Assembly (NCBI GenBank): GCA_964396055.1
Contig: CAYNDV010000043.1
Span: forward strand, 1 to 31,109
Length of the DNA: 31,109 bases
Direction of reading: 5' to 3'
Source of the DNA: CAYJPV01 sp964396055
GTDB taxonomy: Bacteria > Acidobacteriota > Vicinamibacteria > Vicinamibacterales > JAKQTR01
Part shown: positions 21,654 through 30,677 of the stretch, one piece after another
Layout: each line of letters opens with the position of its first letter
How positions within the stretch are numbered: the stretch's first letter is position 1
Notes under the pieces: generated by a model
What the model was told of the DNA's origin: nothing
The model's input: only the letters and a program-made list of their open reading frames with translations
Databases searched by the model: none
Program-made: the position numbers and the translations under genes

Positions 21654-24380
21654 GTGAAAGGCAAAGGGCACTTCCAGTTGGCGGTCTTGCTCGTCGTCCT
21701 GGCGGGGGCCGTGGTGTGGCCGTCCGCGGCGACGTTCTACACGGACTGGCTGTGGTTCACCGAACTGGGCTACACGCAGGTGTTCAGCGTGAGCCTGGCC
21801 ACCAAGGCGGGCCTGGGCGTGACGGCCGGGCTGCTGACCTTCGTCTGGCTCTTCGTGAACTTCCGTCTCGCGCTGCGCCACTTCGCCGAGCCGTACCTCG
21901 TGCTGGGCGTCTCGCCCGCCGACGGCACGCCGATCGTCGTGCAGCGGCGCGGGGTGGTGCTGCTCGCCTCGATCGTCCCGGCCGTGGTCGGGATGGGCAT
22001 CGGCATCCTGGCGTCGAGCCACTGGATGGAGTGGCTGCAGTACCGGCACGCGACGCCGTTCGGCACGGCGGATCCCATCTTCGGCCACGACGTGTCGTAT
22101 TACGTGTTCACGCTGCCCTGGCTGACGTTCGTCCGCGGCCTGGCGATGGTGGTCGTGGTGCTCAGCCTGGTCGGCTCCATCGCGGTCTACCTGCTGCCTG
22201 GACGCGAGTCGCCCGTGCGGCGCGGCGGCCCGTTCGGCGCCGCCGGCCTTGCGCGGCCGCACCTGTCGGTCCTCGCCGCCCTCGTGCTGCTGCTGCTGGG
22301 CGCCGGCGCGTGGCTGGATCGCGCCCTGCTTGCGGTGTCGCCGGCCGGGATCATCCAGGGCGCCACCTACGTCGACGTCACCATCAAGCTGCCCGCCCTG
22401 AGCCTGCTGACCGGGGTCTCGGTGGTGAGCGCCGTGCTGGCCCTCGTGCACGCCGCCACCAAACGGTCCTGGCTGCTCATCGGCGCCTTCGGGCTCTACG
22501 CCCTGGTCTGGGTGGGCGGTGAAGCGACGGCCACGGCCGTGGAACGGCTGGTGGTCACGCCGAACGAGCAGGTGAAGGAGACGCCGTACATCGCGTACAA
22601 CATCGCCGCGACGCGCAAGGCGTTCGACCTCGAAAGCGTCGAGGAGCGCGGCCTGTCGGGCGACGCGACGCTGACCCGCGCCGACATCGCGGCCAACGCC
22701 ACGACCATCGAGAACGTGCGTCTCTGGGACCAGCAGCCGCTGCTGGACACGTTCGGGCAGATTCAGGAAATCCGGACCTACTACGACTTCACGTCGGTGG
22801 ACAACGACCGGTACACGATCGACGGCAAGTACCGCCAGGTGATGCTCTCGGCCCGCGAGTTGAATTCCGAGAGCCTGCCGGCCAAGTCGTGGATCAACGA
22901 GCGGCTCACCTTCACCCACGGGTACGGCGTGACGCTGGGCCCGGTCAACGAAGTGGCGCCCGAGGGGCTGCCAGTCCTGTTCATCAAGAACATCCCGCCC
23001 GAGTCGACCATCGGGCTCGAGATTCGCGAGCCGTCGATCTACTACGGCGAGCTCTCGAGCGACCACGTGTTTGTCGGGACCCGGGCACAGGAGTTCCACT
23101 TCCCGAAAGGCGAGGACAACGTGTACCGCGCCTACGACGGCCGCGGCGGCGTGCCCGTGGGGTCCCTGTTCCGCAAACTGATGTTCGCCAGCCGCTTCCG
23201 ATCGTTCAAAGTCGTCCTGAGCGAGGACCTGACGGCCGAGAGCCGCGTGCTCTACCACCGGAACATCATGGACCGGGTGTCGACGATCGCGCCGTTCCTG
23301 TCGTTCGACCGCGACCCGTACCTCGTCATTGCCGACGGGCGCCTGTTCTGGATGATCGATGCCTACACGTGGACGGGCCAGTACCCCTACTCCACGCGGA
23401 CGGAAGGCGGCCTGAACTACATCCGCAACTCGGTGAAGATCGTCGTGGACGCCTACCACGGGACGACCACGTTCTATCTGGCGGACCCGCGCGACCCGAT
23501 CGTCCAGACGCTCAACCGGATCTTCCCGGGCCTGCTGGCGCCCCTGTCGTCGCTGCCCGAGGCCCTGCGTGCGCACATCCGCTACCCCGAGGGCATCTTC
23601 GGGCTGCAGAGCGCGATGTTCGCCACCTACCACATGACCAACCCCGCGGTCTTCTACAACAAGGAGGACCAGTGGGAAGTGCCGGCCATCGAGGTGGCGG
23701 GTGCGGCCAAGGCGATGGAGCCCTACTACACCATCATGAAGCTGCCCGGCGAACAGTCGGCCGAGTTCATCCAGATGCTGCCGTTCACCCCGCGCCGGAA
23801 GGACAACCTGGCGGCCTGGATGGTGGCGCGCAGCGACGGCGCGCACTACGGCCGGCTGCTGGTCTTCCAGTTCCCGAAGCAGAAGGTGGTGTTCGGCCCG
23901 CGGCAAATCGTCGCGCGCATCAGCCAGGACCAGGTGATTTCACCGCAGATCACGCTGTGGAACCAGCAGGGGTCCGAAGTCATCCAGGGCACCCTGCTGG
24001 TGATCCCCATCGAAGAATCACTGCTCTACATCCGGCCGCTGTACCTGCGGGCCGCCGGCGGCAAGATCCCCGAACTGAAGCGCGTCATCGTGGCGTACCA
24101 GAACCAGATCGCCATGGAAGAGACGCTCGAGCAGGCCATCGATCGGATCTTCTCCCGCAGCGCCGTCCTGAAGTTCGACAACGCCCCGGCCACCGACACC
24201 CCGGCCGCCGGGACGCCGGTCACCGGGACCGAGCCGATCGAGACACTGGCGGCGCTCGCCCGCCAGCACTTCGAGGCCGCCGTCAAGGCCCAGCGCGAGG
24301 GCGACTGGGCGCGCTACGGCGAGGAACTCAAGCAGGTCGAGGACATCCTGCAGCGCATGACCGGCAAGAGTCAGAAGTAG
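21654..24380 (+). CDS. UPF0182-family membrane protein (COG1615)
   Basis: This 908-aa protein matches the large UPF0182 family. Seven or so hydrophobic helices lie in the first 300 residues, including the characteristic opening with FYTDWLWFTELGYTQVF. A long extracytoplasmic region follows with conserved stretches such as ETPYIAYNIAATRKAFDL, YDFTSVDNDRY, FTHGYGV, GEDNVYRAYDG, PYLVIADGRLFWMIDAYT and FYNKEDQWEVP. The tail has a Pro/Thr-rich stretch (about 840-855) and a short helical end. GTG 21654 is the start, with AGGAG (21643-21647) 6 nt upstream. The family is widespread in Actinobacteria, Cyanobacteria and Acidobacteriota and I know of no established function. The gene is intact, and its stop lies 3 nt from the stop of the convergent OmpA-like gene. 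Confidence 0.93.
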   Translation: MKGKGHFQLAVLLVVLAGAVVWPSAATFYTDWLWFTELGYTQVFSVSLATKAGLGVTAGLLTFVWLFVNFRLALRHFAEPYLVLGVSPADGTPIVVQRRGVVLLASIVPAVVGMGIGILASSHWMEWLQYRHATPFGTADPIFGHDVSYYVFTLPWLTFVRGLAMVVVVLSLVGSIAVYLLPGRESPVRRGGPFGAAGLARPHLSVLAALVLLLLGAGAWLDRALLAVSPAGIIQGATYVDVTIKLPALSLLTGVSVVSAVLALVHAATKRSWLLIGAFGLYALVWVGGEATATAVERLVVTPNEQVKETPYIAYNIAATRKAFDLESVEERGLSGDATLTRADIAANATTIENVRLWDQQPLLDTFGQIQEIRTYYDFTSVDNDRYTIDGKYRQVMLSARELNSESLPAKSWINERLTFTHGYGVTLGPVNEVAPEGLPVLFIKNIPPESTIGLEIREPSIYYGELSSDHVFVGTRAQEFHFPKGEDNVYRAYDGRGGVPVGSLFRKLMFASRFRSFKVVLSEDLTAESRVLYHRNIMDRVSTIAPFLSFDRDPYLVIADGRLFWMIDAYTWTGQYPYSTRTEGGLNYIRNSVKIVVDAYHGTTTFYLADPRDPIVQTLNRIFPGLLAPLSSLPEALRAHIRYPEGIFGLQSAMFATYHMTNPAVFYNKEDQWEVPAIEVAGAAKAMEPYYTIMKLPGEQSAEFIQMLPFTPRRKDNLAAWMVARSDGAHYGRLLVFQFPKQKVVFGPRQIVARISQDQVISPQITLWNQQGSEVIQGTLLVIPIEESLLYIRPLYLRAAGGKIPELKRVIVAYQNQIAMEETLEQAIDRIFSRSAVLKFDNAPATDTPAAGTPVTGTEPIETLAALARQHFEAAVKAQREGDWARYGEELKQVEDILQRMTGKSQK

Positions 24381-24383
24381 CCT

Positions 24384-25049
24384 CTAGATCAGCACCTTCA
24401 CCACCACCCGCCGGTTCTGGGCGCGGCCGTCGCGCGTGCCGTTGGACGCCACGGGCTTGTCGGGGCCGTAGGTGATGACGTTCATGCGGTGGAGCGGAAT
24501 CTGATGCTTCTCGTACAGGTACCGCTTGACGGCCTCGGCACGTTTCAGCCCGAGTTGCTCGTTGTAGATCCGCGACCCGGTCGAGTCGGTATGGCCCTCG
24601 ATTTCGAAGAAGGCCCCCTGGGGATCCGCCTTCACCTGCTCGGCCAGCTCATCGAGTCGCGCGACGGCCGTCTCCGGCAACTGCGCGCGCCCGAAGGCGA
24701 ACTGTCCCTGGTCCTCGCTGAGCACCACGGTATAGAGCACGCGGCGCGACGCCAGTTCGAGGGCGTCGGCCTTCTTCGCGGCCGCGTCCGCGCGGCCGCC
24801 AGCCGCCGTGGCGGCCTCATGGGCGCTGCGGGCCTCGCCGTGGGCCTGCTGCGCCGTCCGGTCCACTTCGCCCAGCCGGGCGTCGGTGACGCGCCCGCGT
24901 TCGCGGGTCTCGTTGAGCGACTGGGTGACCGCGTCGACGCGGCGGTTCACGTCGGCGACGCTGTTGTTCACCATCGACTTGGTGGCACACGCGGGCAACA
25001 CGCCAGCCGCCAGCGTGGCCACGGCGATGACGCGCAGGATCTGTTTCAT
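24384..25049 (-). CDS. OmpA-family peptidoglycan-binding lipoprotein
   Basis: This 221-aa protein probably anchors the outer membrane to peptidoglycan. It has a signal peptide with lipobox LPAC (lipidation at C21). A coiled-coil region (about 28-95) is rich in Ala, Arg and Asp and Lpp-like. The C-terminal OmpA domain has the diaminopimelate-binding Asp in GHTDSTGS, NEQLGLKRAEAVK and the closing AQNRRVVV. The start at 25049 is supported by GAGGT 6 nt upstream; the longer frame to 25262 is untranslated leader. The minus-strand leader contains a 9-bp hairpin with a bulge (25103-25126) and another (25165-25183). It converges on the UPF0182 gene with only 3 nt between stop codons. Confidence 0.92.
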   Translation of the reverse strand: MKQILRVIAVATLAAGVLPACATKSMVNNSVADVNRRVDAVTQSLNETRERGRVTDARLGEVDRTAQQAHGEARSAHEAATAAGGRADAAAKKADALELASRRVLYTVVLSEDQGQFAFGRAQLPETAVARLDELAEQVKADPQGAFFEIEGHTDSTGSRIYNEQLGLKRAEAVKRYLYEKHQIPLHRMNVITYGPDKPVASNGTRDGRAQNRRVVVKVLI

Positions 25050-25175
25050 GGATAACCTCACTGGTGAACGATCGACGAGCCTCACGCTCGACACCTGTTC
25101 AAGGCCCTTGCCAACCCGGCAGGGCCCGTCCTGCGGCCGTTTCGTGCACGGGACTGCACGGATCTGCGGCAGAAG

Positions 25176-25204
25176 TTGCCGCACGCGGAAACGTGTCGTG
25201 TAAT
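25176..25204 (+). promoter_or_regulatory. candidate distal sigma-70 promoter, TTGCCG-N17-TGTAAT
   Basis: The boxes lie at 25176-25181 and 25199-25204 with optimal 17-bp spacing; the -10 matches five of six positions. The -35 overlaps the right arm of the hairpin at 25165-25183, which could make it regulated. Confidence 0.35.
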
Positions 25205-25293
25205 TCCTTCCGACCGGCGAGACTCCGCGTCCCCAGCCGTCGCCGGGGCATGCCCCCGCCATTCCCTGTCAGGTCCGTCTCCGCACGCCGCCG

Positions 25294-25322
25294 TTGCGCC
25301 CGGTACGGGCCGTGCGTACAGT
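25294..25322 (+). promoter_or_regulatory. candidate proximal sigma-70 promoter, TTGCGC-N17-TACAGT
   Basis: TTGCGC (25294-25299) and TACAGT (25317-25322) have exact 17-bp spacing. A start near 25329 leaves a 24-nt leader carrying GGAGG (25342-25346) 6 nt before GTG 25353, the best-formed promoter and SD layout in the window. Confidence 0.5.
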
Positions 25323-25352
25323 GGTCGACAGGCGAACGCCTGGAGGCACCCG

Positions 25353-26174
25353 GTGCGGACGACGGCAGCTGAACGGTTCGTGGTCGTGGCGGCGCTGGCG
25401 GGAACACTGGTGGCGGCCACGCCGCCCGATCCCCTGGCCCGCGCCCGTCAGCTCTACAACATGGGCCAGTACGACGCGGCGATCACCGCCGCCCGGGAAG
25501 CCGGCCGCCGGCCCGGCCTCGCCGACGCGGCCATCATCATCGTCGCGCGCGCCGAACTGGAACGGTTTCGAACCGGCCAATCCGACACGGCACTCGCCGC
25601 CGCGCAGGACGCGTTGATGGCCGTCGGCGGGTCGAAGCTGTCATCCCGCGATCGCGTGGATCTGCTGGTCGCCTGGGGTGAGTGGTCCTTCCTGGCTGGT
25701 CAGCCGGGTGTCGCCGCGGAGATGTTCAGGACGGCGCTCGGCACCGACCTGCCCGGAATGTTGTCGTTCGACGGGCGCGACCGGGTGTTGGACTGGTGGG
25801 CGCAGTCGCTGGACCGCGTGGCGCGCGAGGGTCCCGCCGCCACCCGCGGCGACCAGTACCGGCGCATCTTCACGCGCATGGAGTTCGAAACGAGGCTCAG
25901 GCCGGATTCGGCGGCGGCGCCGTACTGGCTGGCCGCCGCCACGCGCGGGGCCGGGGACCTCGACGGCGCCTGGCATGCCGCACAGGCGGGCTGGATCCGT
26001 TCCCGCAGTGTTGCCGGCGGCGGCGCCACGCTGCGGCGTGACCTGGATCGTCTGGTCACCGAGGCGATTATCCCCGAACGCGCCCGGCAGGTCGCGCCGG
26101 GCGATGCCCGCCAGGCTGCCGCCGACATGCTGGCGCAGTGGGAGGAGTGTAAGACCACCTGGACGCCGCGCTGA
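25353..26174 (+). CDS. Secreted TPR-like repeat protein, unrecognised
   Basis: This 273-aa protein starts at GTG 25353, chosen for GGAGG 6 nt upstream and a good promoter; the longer open frame upstream is non-coding in character. It has a signal peptide (MRTTAAERFVVVAALAGTLVAA), then helical hairpin repeats resembling TPRs: ARQLYNMGQYDAAITAAREAG, LLVAWGEWSFLAGQPGVAAEMFRTALG and AAATRGAGDLDGAWHAAQAGW. It ends in a helical stretch with a single Cys. Such proteins scaffold envelope complexes; no specific family is evident. Its stop meets the stop of the convergent Pro-rich lipoprotein gene with no spacer, forming TGATCA. Both flanking genes are lipoproteins, so an envelope role is plausible. 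Confidence 0.75.
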   Translation: MRTTAAERFVVVAALAGTLVAATPPDPLARARQLYNMGQYDAAITAAREAGRRPGLADAAIIIVARAELERFRTGQSDTALAAAQDALMAVGGSKLSSRDRVDLLVAWGEWSFLAGQPGVAAEMFRTALGTDLPGMLSFDGRDRVLDWWAQSLDRVAREGPAATRGDQYRRIFTRMEFETRLRPDSAAAPYWLAAATRGAGDLDGAWHAAQAGWIRSRSVAGGGATLRRDLDRLVTEAIIPERARQVAPGDARQAAADMLAQWEECKTTWTPR

Positions 26175-26741
26175 TCAGCGGGCGCGCAGGGCGGCAGCGA
26201 GCGAGGCCGCCTTGCTGGCGAGTTGTCCGGCGAACACCAGGTTCTGCTGCTTCAGGGCGTCATCGGCCTGCGCGATGAACCGCCTGGCGGAGTCGTACTG
26301 CGACCGGGCGCCTGCCGACAGCTTGCGGGCATCGATCGCGGCCAGGTCGCGGCTGGCATCGGCGAGGACCCCCCGGATACGGGCTTCAGCCTCGGCTGGA
26401 CGATCGGTGGACTGGAGGGTCCGCGCCGGTGCGGCGGTTTCCGCCGGCCGCGCCACGGCATCAGCCGGTTGCACCGGCGGCGTCACAGGGGCCGGATCCG
26501 TGGGATGGCGATCGGGCCTGGCCGGCGGCCGCACCGGTCGCGCCGGCGGCCTGGCCGGCACGATCACCGGCGTCGGACCCGTCTCCGCCGGCTCGGGCTC
26601 GGGCTCGGCTTCGATGGTACGAGGCGGAGGCTCGGGAACCGTCAGGGCCGGACCGCCCGGCGTCCGCGCCTGCGCCGTCGCGCAGCCCACAGCACCCGCC
26701 AGGCACCAGGCCAGCCAGACGATTCGCGCGCGACGCTTCAT
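26175..26741 (-). CDS. Pro-rich lipoprotein with C-terminal helical domain (DUF4398-like)
   Basis: This 188-aa lipoprotein starts at ATG 26741; two further in-frame starts at 26753 and 26771 cannot be excluded. The signal peptide ends in AGAVGC, a good lipobox. A linker of about 80 residues is very rich in Pro, Arg and Ala and likely spans the periplasm or wall. The last 65 residues form two or three amphipathic helices (AEARIRGVLADASRDLAAI, QYDSARRFIAQADDALKQQ, AGQLASKAASLAAAL), resembling DUF4398-type domains often found with OmpA proteins. It lies 50 nt downstream of the kinase gene on the same strand and may be read from the same transcript. Function is unknown. Confidence 0.72.
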   Translation of the reverse strand: MKRRARIVWLAWCLAGAVGCATAQARTPGGPALTVPEPPPRTIEAEPEPEPAETGPTPVIVPARPPARPVRPPARPDRHPTDPAPVTPPVQPADAVARPAETAAPARTLQSTDRPAEAEARIRGVLADASRDLAAIDARKLSAGARSQYDSARRFIAQADDALKQQNLVFAGQLASKAASLAAALRAR

Positions 26742-26791
26742 CCCCAGTGTCATCACACGGCCTGCGGGCATTGTCGCACACCCGCACCGCG

Positions 26792-28258
26792 TCAGGCCTG
26801 CGGCAGTTGCAGCGTGAACGTCGTGCCGCCGCCCGGCGACGACGTGACTTCGATCTCGCCGCCGTGGAGCTGGACGGCCCGGTACACCATCGCCAGCCCG
26901 ATCCCCGTGCCACCTTCCCGCGTCGTGAAGTACAGGTTGAACACCTTGTCGAGGTGCTCGGGGGGGATGCCGACGCCCGTGTCCTCGACGCGCACCTGCA
27001 CCACGCGCCCGGGACCGGCGGCGGCCCGCAGCACCAGTTGTCCGCCGTTGGGCATGGCCTGGCAGGCGTTCAGCGCCAGGTTGAGCAGCGCCTGCTCCAG
27101 CATGGCCGCGTCGCCCCGGGCCGGCGGCAGCCCGGCGGGGGCCTCGATGGCCACGGCAATGCGCCGCCCCTTCGCCTCGGCCTCGACGATTGGCCGGATC
27201 TGCTCGAACACCGCCGGAATGGCCACGGGCTCGAGGCGGAGTTCCTCCGGTTTCGTGAACCGGAGGAACACCTGCACGACATCGTCGAGCCGGCGCAGTG
27301 ACCCGGCGATCATCGACAGGTGCTCGCGGGCAGCCGCGGCGTCGAAGGCGCCCTCATCGCGATCGGCCGCGTCCACCGCCTGGCGGATAAGCTCCAGGTG
27401 GATGCCCATGGCGTTCAGCGGGTTCTTCAGTTCGTGCGCGACACCCGACGTCAGCCGACCCAGGGCCGTGAGCCGGCGCAGGGACTCGGCGGTGGCCTTG
27501 TGATCGGCGAGACGGTCGCGATCGTCGGCGACCTGCGCACTCAGGGTGTTGAAGAACTCCCCCAGTTCGCCGAACTCGTCGCGGGCCGGAAGGTCCAGCT
27601 GCACGCCGAACTCGCCCCGGCCCAGACGGCTCAGTCCGGTGCGGATCAGGTGGACGGGCCTCAGGAGCGACTGCGCCAGCAGGAACGCGCAAAGGGCGGC
27701 CACGGCCAGCGCCACGGCTGCCGTCATCGCCGCGGGGCGCACGGCGTCGCGGATATCCTGGCGCATGAGCAGCATCGACATGCCGATGCGGATGGACCCG
27801 AACGACTGTCCGCCGATGAGCAGCGGCGTCCGCACCTCGTAGAGCCGGCCGTCGTCGCCCCAGATGGCCGAGACCTGGGCCCACGGGCCCTGGTCGAGCA
27901 ACGCCGGCAGGTCCGCCTGCGGCGTCAACGGCCGGCCGACGGCCGCGGGATCGCTGTGGGCAATCGCGACGCCGTGCGCATCCGCGATCGCGGCATAGGT
28001 GACCCCCGGCGAGAAGACGCCCGCTTCGAGCACCGTGCGCACGCCGCGGTCGGCGGCCAGCACGGCGCGCGGGTCGTCGGCCCCGGCCACGGTGGCGTAC
28101 GCCTGGTGGAAGACCGCGTTGCTCAGCAGCTCCGCCCGCGTGCGCGTCTCCTGCAACCGCACCCGCACCAGCGACGTGAGGTGGATGGCGCTCAGCGTCA
28201 CGACGACGACGCCCACGAGCGCCGTCACCCCGGCCACCTGCTTGGTCTTGACGCGCAT
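26792..28258 (-). CDS. NtrB-type sensor histidine kinase with extracytoplasmic sensor
   Basis: This 488-aa inner-membrane kinase pairs with the NtrC-type regulator 5 nt upstream in the same operon. Its order is helix (about 8-30), an outside sensor (about 35-170, with a single-Cache-like strand set such as VTYAAIADAHGVAIAHS), and a second helix (176-198). HAMP follows (198-250), then the HisKA box with H275 in SGVAHELKNPLN and HATPase_c. The ATPase part has N box NLALNACQAM, G1 DTGVGIP, F box FNLYFTT and G2 GTGIGLAM. All catalytic residues are present. The ligand is unknown. Regulator first and kinase second is a common order for this family. A Pro-rich lipoprotein gene follows 50 nt later and may be co-transcribed. 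Confidence 0.93.
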   Translation of the reverse strand: MRVKTKQVAGVTALVGVVVVTLSAIHLTSLVRVRLQETRTRAELLSNAVFHQAYATVAGADDPRAVLAADRGVRTVLEAGVFSPGVTYAAIADAHGVAIAHSDPAAVGRPLTPQADLPALLDQGPWAQVSAIWGDDGRLYEVRTPLLIGGQSFGSIRIGMSMLLMRQDIRDAVRPAAMTAAVALAVAALCAFLLAQSLLRPVHLIRTGLSRLGRGEFGVQLDLPARDEFGELGEFFNTLSAQVADDRDRLADHKATAESLRRLTALGRLTSGVAHELKNPLNAMGIHLELIRQAVDAADRDEGAFDAAAAREHLSMIAGSLRRLDDVVQVFLRFTKPEELRLEPVAIPAVFEQIRPIVEAEAKGRRIAVAIEAPAGLPPARGDAAMLEQALLNLALNACQAMPNGGQLVLRAAAGPGRVVQVRVEDTGVGIPPEHLDKVFNLYFTTREGGTGIGLAMVYRAVQLHGGEIEVTSSPGGGTTFTLQLPQA

Positions 28259-28263
28259 GGCCG

Positions 28264-29661
<1,398 letters not shown>

Positions 29662-29787
29662 GCGGCATTGCCTCCGGGGACCGCGCCGGGCAAATGCACG
29701 ATCCCGGCCGTGAATTTCCTGCCACAGTCCCGTGCGAAGCCGGCGGGCTGGCTGACCGGAACGCCAGCAAAACCGGCACCCCGCGCC

Positions 29788-29803
29788 TGGCGCACGACTT
29801 GCA
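29788..29803 (+). promoter_or_regulatory. sigma-54 (-24/-12) promoter candidate upstream of the TPP-like gene
   Basis: TGGCGCACGACTTGCA has GG at 29789-29790 and GC at 29801-29802, the exact 10-bp spacing of sigma-54 promoters. It matches CTGGC and TTGCA fully against YTGGCACG-N4-TTGCW, with two mismatches between. Start is predicted near 29814, 45 nt before ATG 29859. It lies in the gap divergent from an NtrC-type activator gene. Upstream, GCTGG-N12-CCAGC near 29749-29770 may be a weak activator dyad. Confidence 0.6.
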
Positions 29804-29858
29804 GCGTCGCTGGTGGGCCAGTGCAGGCTCATGATACCGGAAGCGGAGGCTGGTAGAA

Positions 29859-30677
29859 ATGACACACGACATCGTGTCGGCCATCAGCTGGACGTGGCGC
29901 AGCTCGCACCTCCTGCTCTGCTGCAGCGTCGACGGCGTGCTGACCGACGTGGGCGACCAGCCGGGCGACGAACGGGTGCCGGCCTCGCGGAGGGACCTGC
30001 TGGCGTCGCTGGCGTCGCTCGACTCGGTGACGATGTGCGTGGCCAGCGGCAGGCGCCTGGCGCAACTGCAGTCCGCCGTCGGGCGGGACCGCCGGCTCTA
30101 CTACATCGGCCTGCGCGGCATGGAGATCGAGGGCCCGCAGGTGTCGTTCTTCCATCTTGGCGCCGCGCAGTGCGCGGACGTACTGGCTCCGCTCGCGACC
30201 GCGCTGCACCCGCTCGTGCGCGAAGTGCCGGGGCTCGTCGTGGAATACCGGAACCTCTACCTGGCCGTACGGCTGGCCTGGCTGCCTCACCCCGCCACAC
30301 GGCAGCGTGTGGTCGAGCAGGTGCGCGAACTGGCCGCCCCGTTCGCGCGCACGCATCGCCTGCGCCTCGTCGAGTGCGGCGACGACATGGAGGTGCTGCC
30401 TGACCTCAAGTGGACCACGGCCGACGCCATCCGGGAAGTGAAGCTGGCCGTGGAGCGCGTGCACGGACGCTGCGCCGTGGTCGTCGTCGGGAACGGCCGT
30501 GGAGAAGACGATGCGTTCGGCGCCGTGAAGGATGCGGGCCTCGCCGTTCACGTGGGCGACAGTCAGGCCCCGGCGGCGTTCCGGCTGGCCGACGCCGAGG
30601 CCGCCGAAGACCTGCTGCTCGGCCTCGTCAAGGTGGGACACGGCCGGCGGGGGCCCGGCCTGCGCATCGCGCTATAG
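29859..30677 (+). CDS. Trehalose-phosphatase-like HAD protein lacking catalytic aspartates
   Basis: This 272-aa protein aligns over its whole length with trehalose-6-phosphate phosphatase (OtsB): motif I region LLLCCSVDGVLTDV, motif II VASGR (61-65), LYYIGLRGMEIEG, VVEYRNLYLAVRL, motif III K184 and motif IV VVVVGNGRGEDDAF. However, the motif I nucleophile Asp of DxDGT is Ser23 and the Thr is Val, and the motif IV acidic GDDxTDE reads GNGRGED, losing both metal-binding aspartates after Gly. The codons are unambiguous (AGC for S23; AAC and GGC for N212 and G213). It is therefore probably not a phosphatase and may bind trehalose-P or a sugar phosphate as a sensor or regulatory protein. GGAGG (29845-29849) precedes ATG 29859. 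No trehalose-phosphate synthase is in the window. It is divergent from the NtrC-type gene and has a sigma-54 promoter candidate. Confidence 0.8.
   Translation: MTHDIVSAISWTWRSSHLLLCCSVDGVLTDVGDQPGDERVPASRRDLLASLASLDSVTMCVASGRRLAQLQSAVGRDRRLYYIGLRGMEIEGPQVSFFHLGAAQCADVLAPLATALHPLVREVPGLVVEYRNLYLAVRLAWLPHPATRQRVVEQVRELAAPFARTHRLRLVECGDDMEVLPDLKWTTADAIREVKLAVERVHGRCAVVVVGNGRGEDDAFGAVKDAGLAVHVGDSQAPAAFRLADAEAAEDLLLGLVKVGHGRRGPGLRIAL

Larger units (their letters stand above)
25050..25352. other. 303-bp divergent intergenic region with two promoter candidates and hairpins
   Basis: This is the longest gene-free stretch in the window, between the OmpA-like gene (-) and the secreted repeat protein (+). 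It contains hairpin GGCCCTTGCC / GGCAGGGCC (25103-25126, one bulge), hairpin TGCGGCA / TGCCGCA (25165-25183, loop GAAGT) and two plus-strand promoter candidates. No small ORF with a ribosome site was convincing. It is less GC-biased around 25190-25210 than its surroundings. Confidence 0.5.

Noticed and set aside
21303..23906. Long open frame (867 codons) antisense to the UPF0182 gene
   Set aside because: It is Arg/His/Asp-rich with no domain, is an expected by-product of GC-rich codon use, and the opposite strand encodes a clear family.
24384..25262. 292-codon version of the OmpA-like gene
   Set aside because: It would bury the lipoprotein signal peptide 71 residues inside; the internal ATG 25049 has a proper SD.
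29662..29720. Sigma-54 promoter reading toward the NtrC-type gene (autoregulation)
   Set aside because: The best TTGCC match has its GG one base off the required spacing, and another TGGCAGG lacks the GC element.
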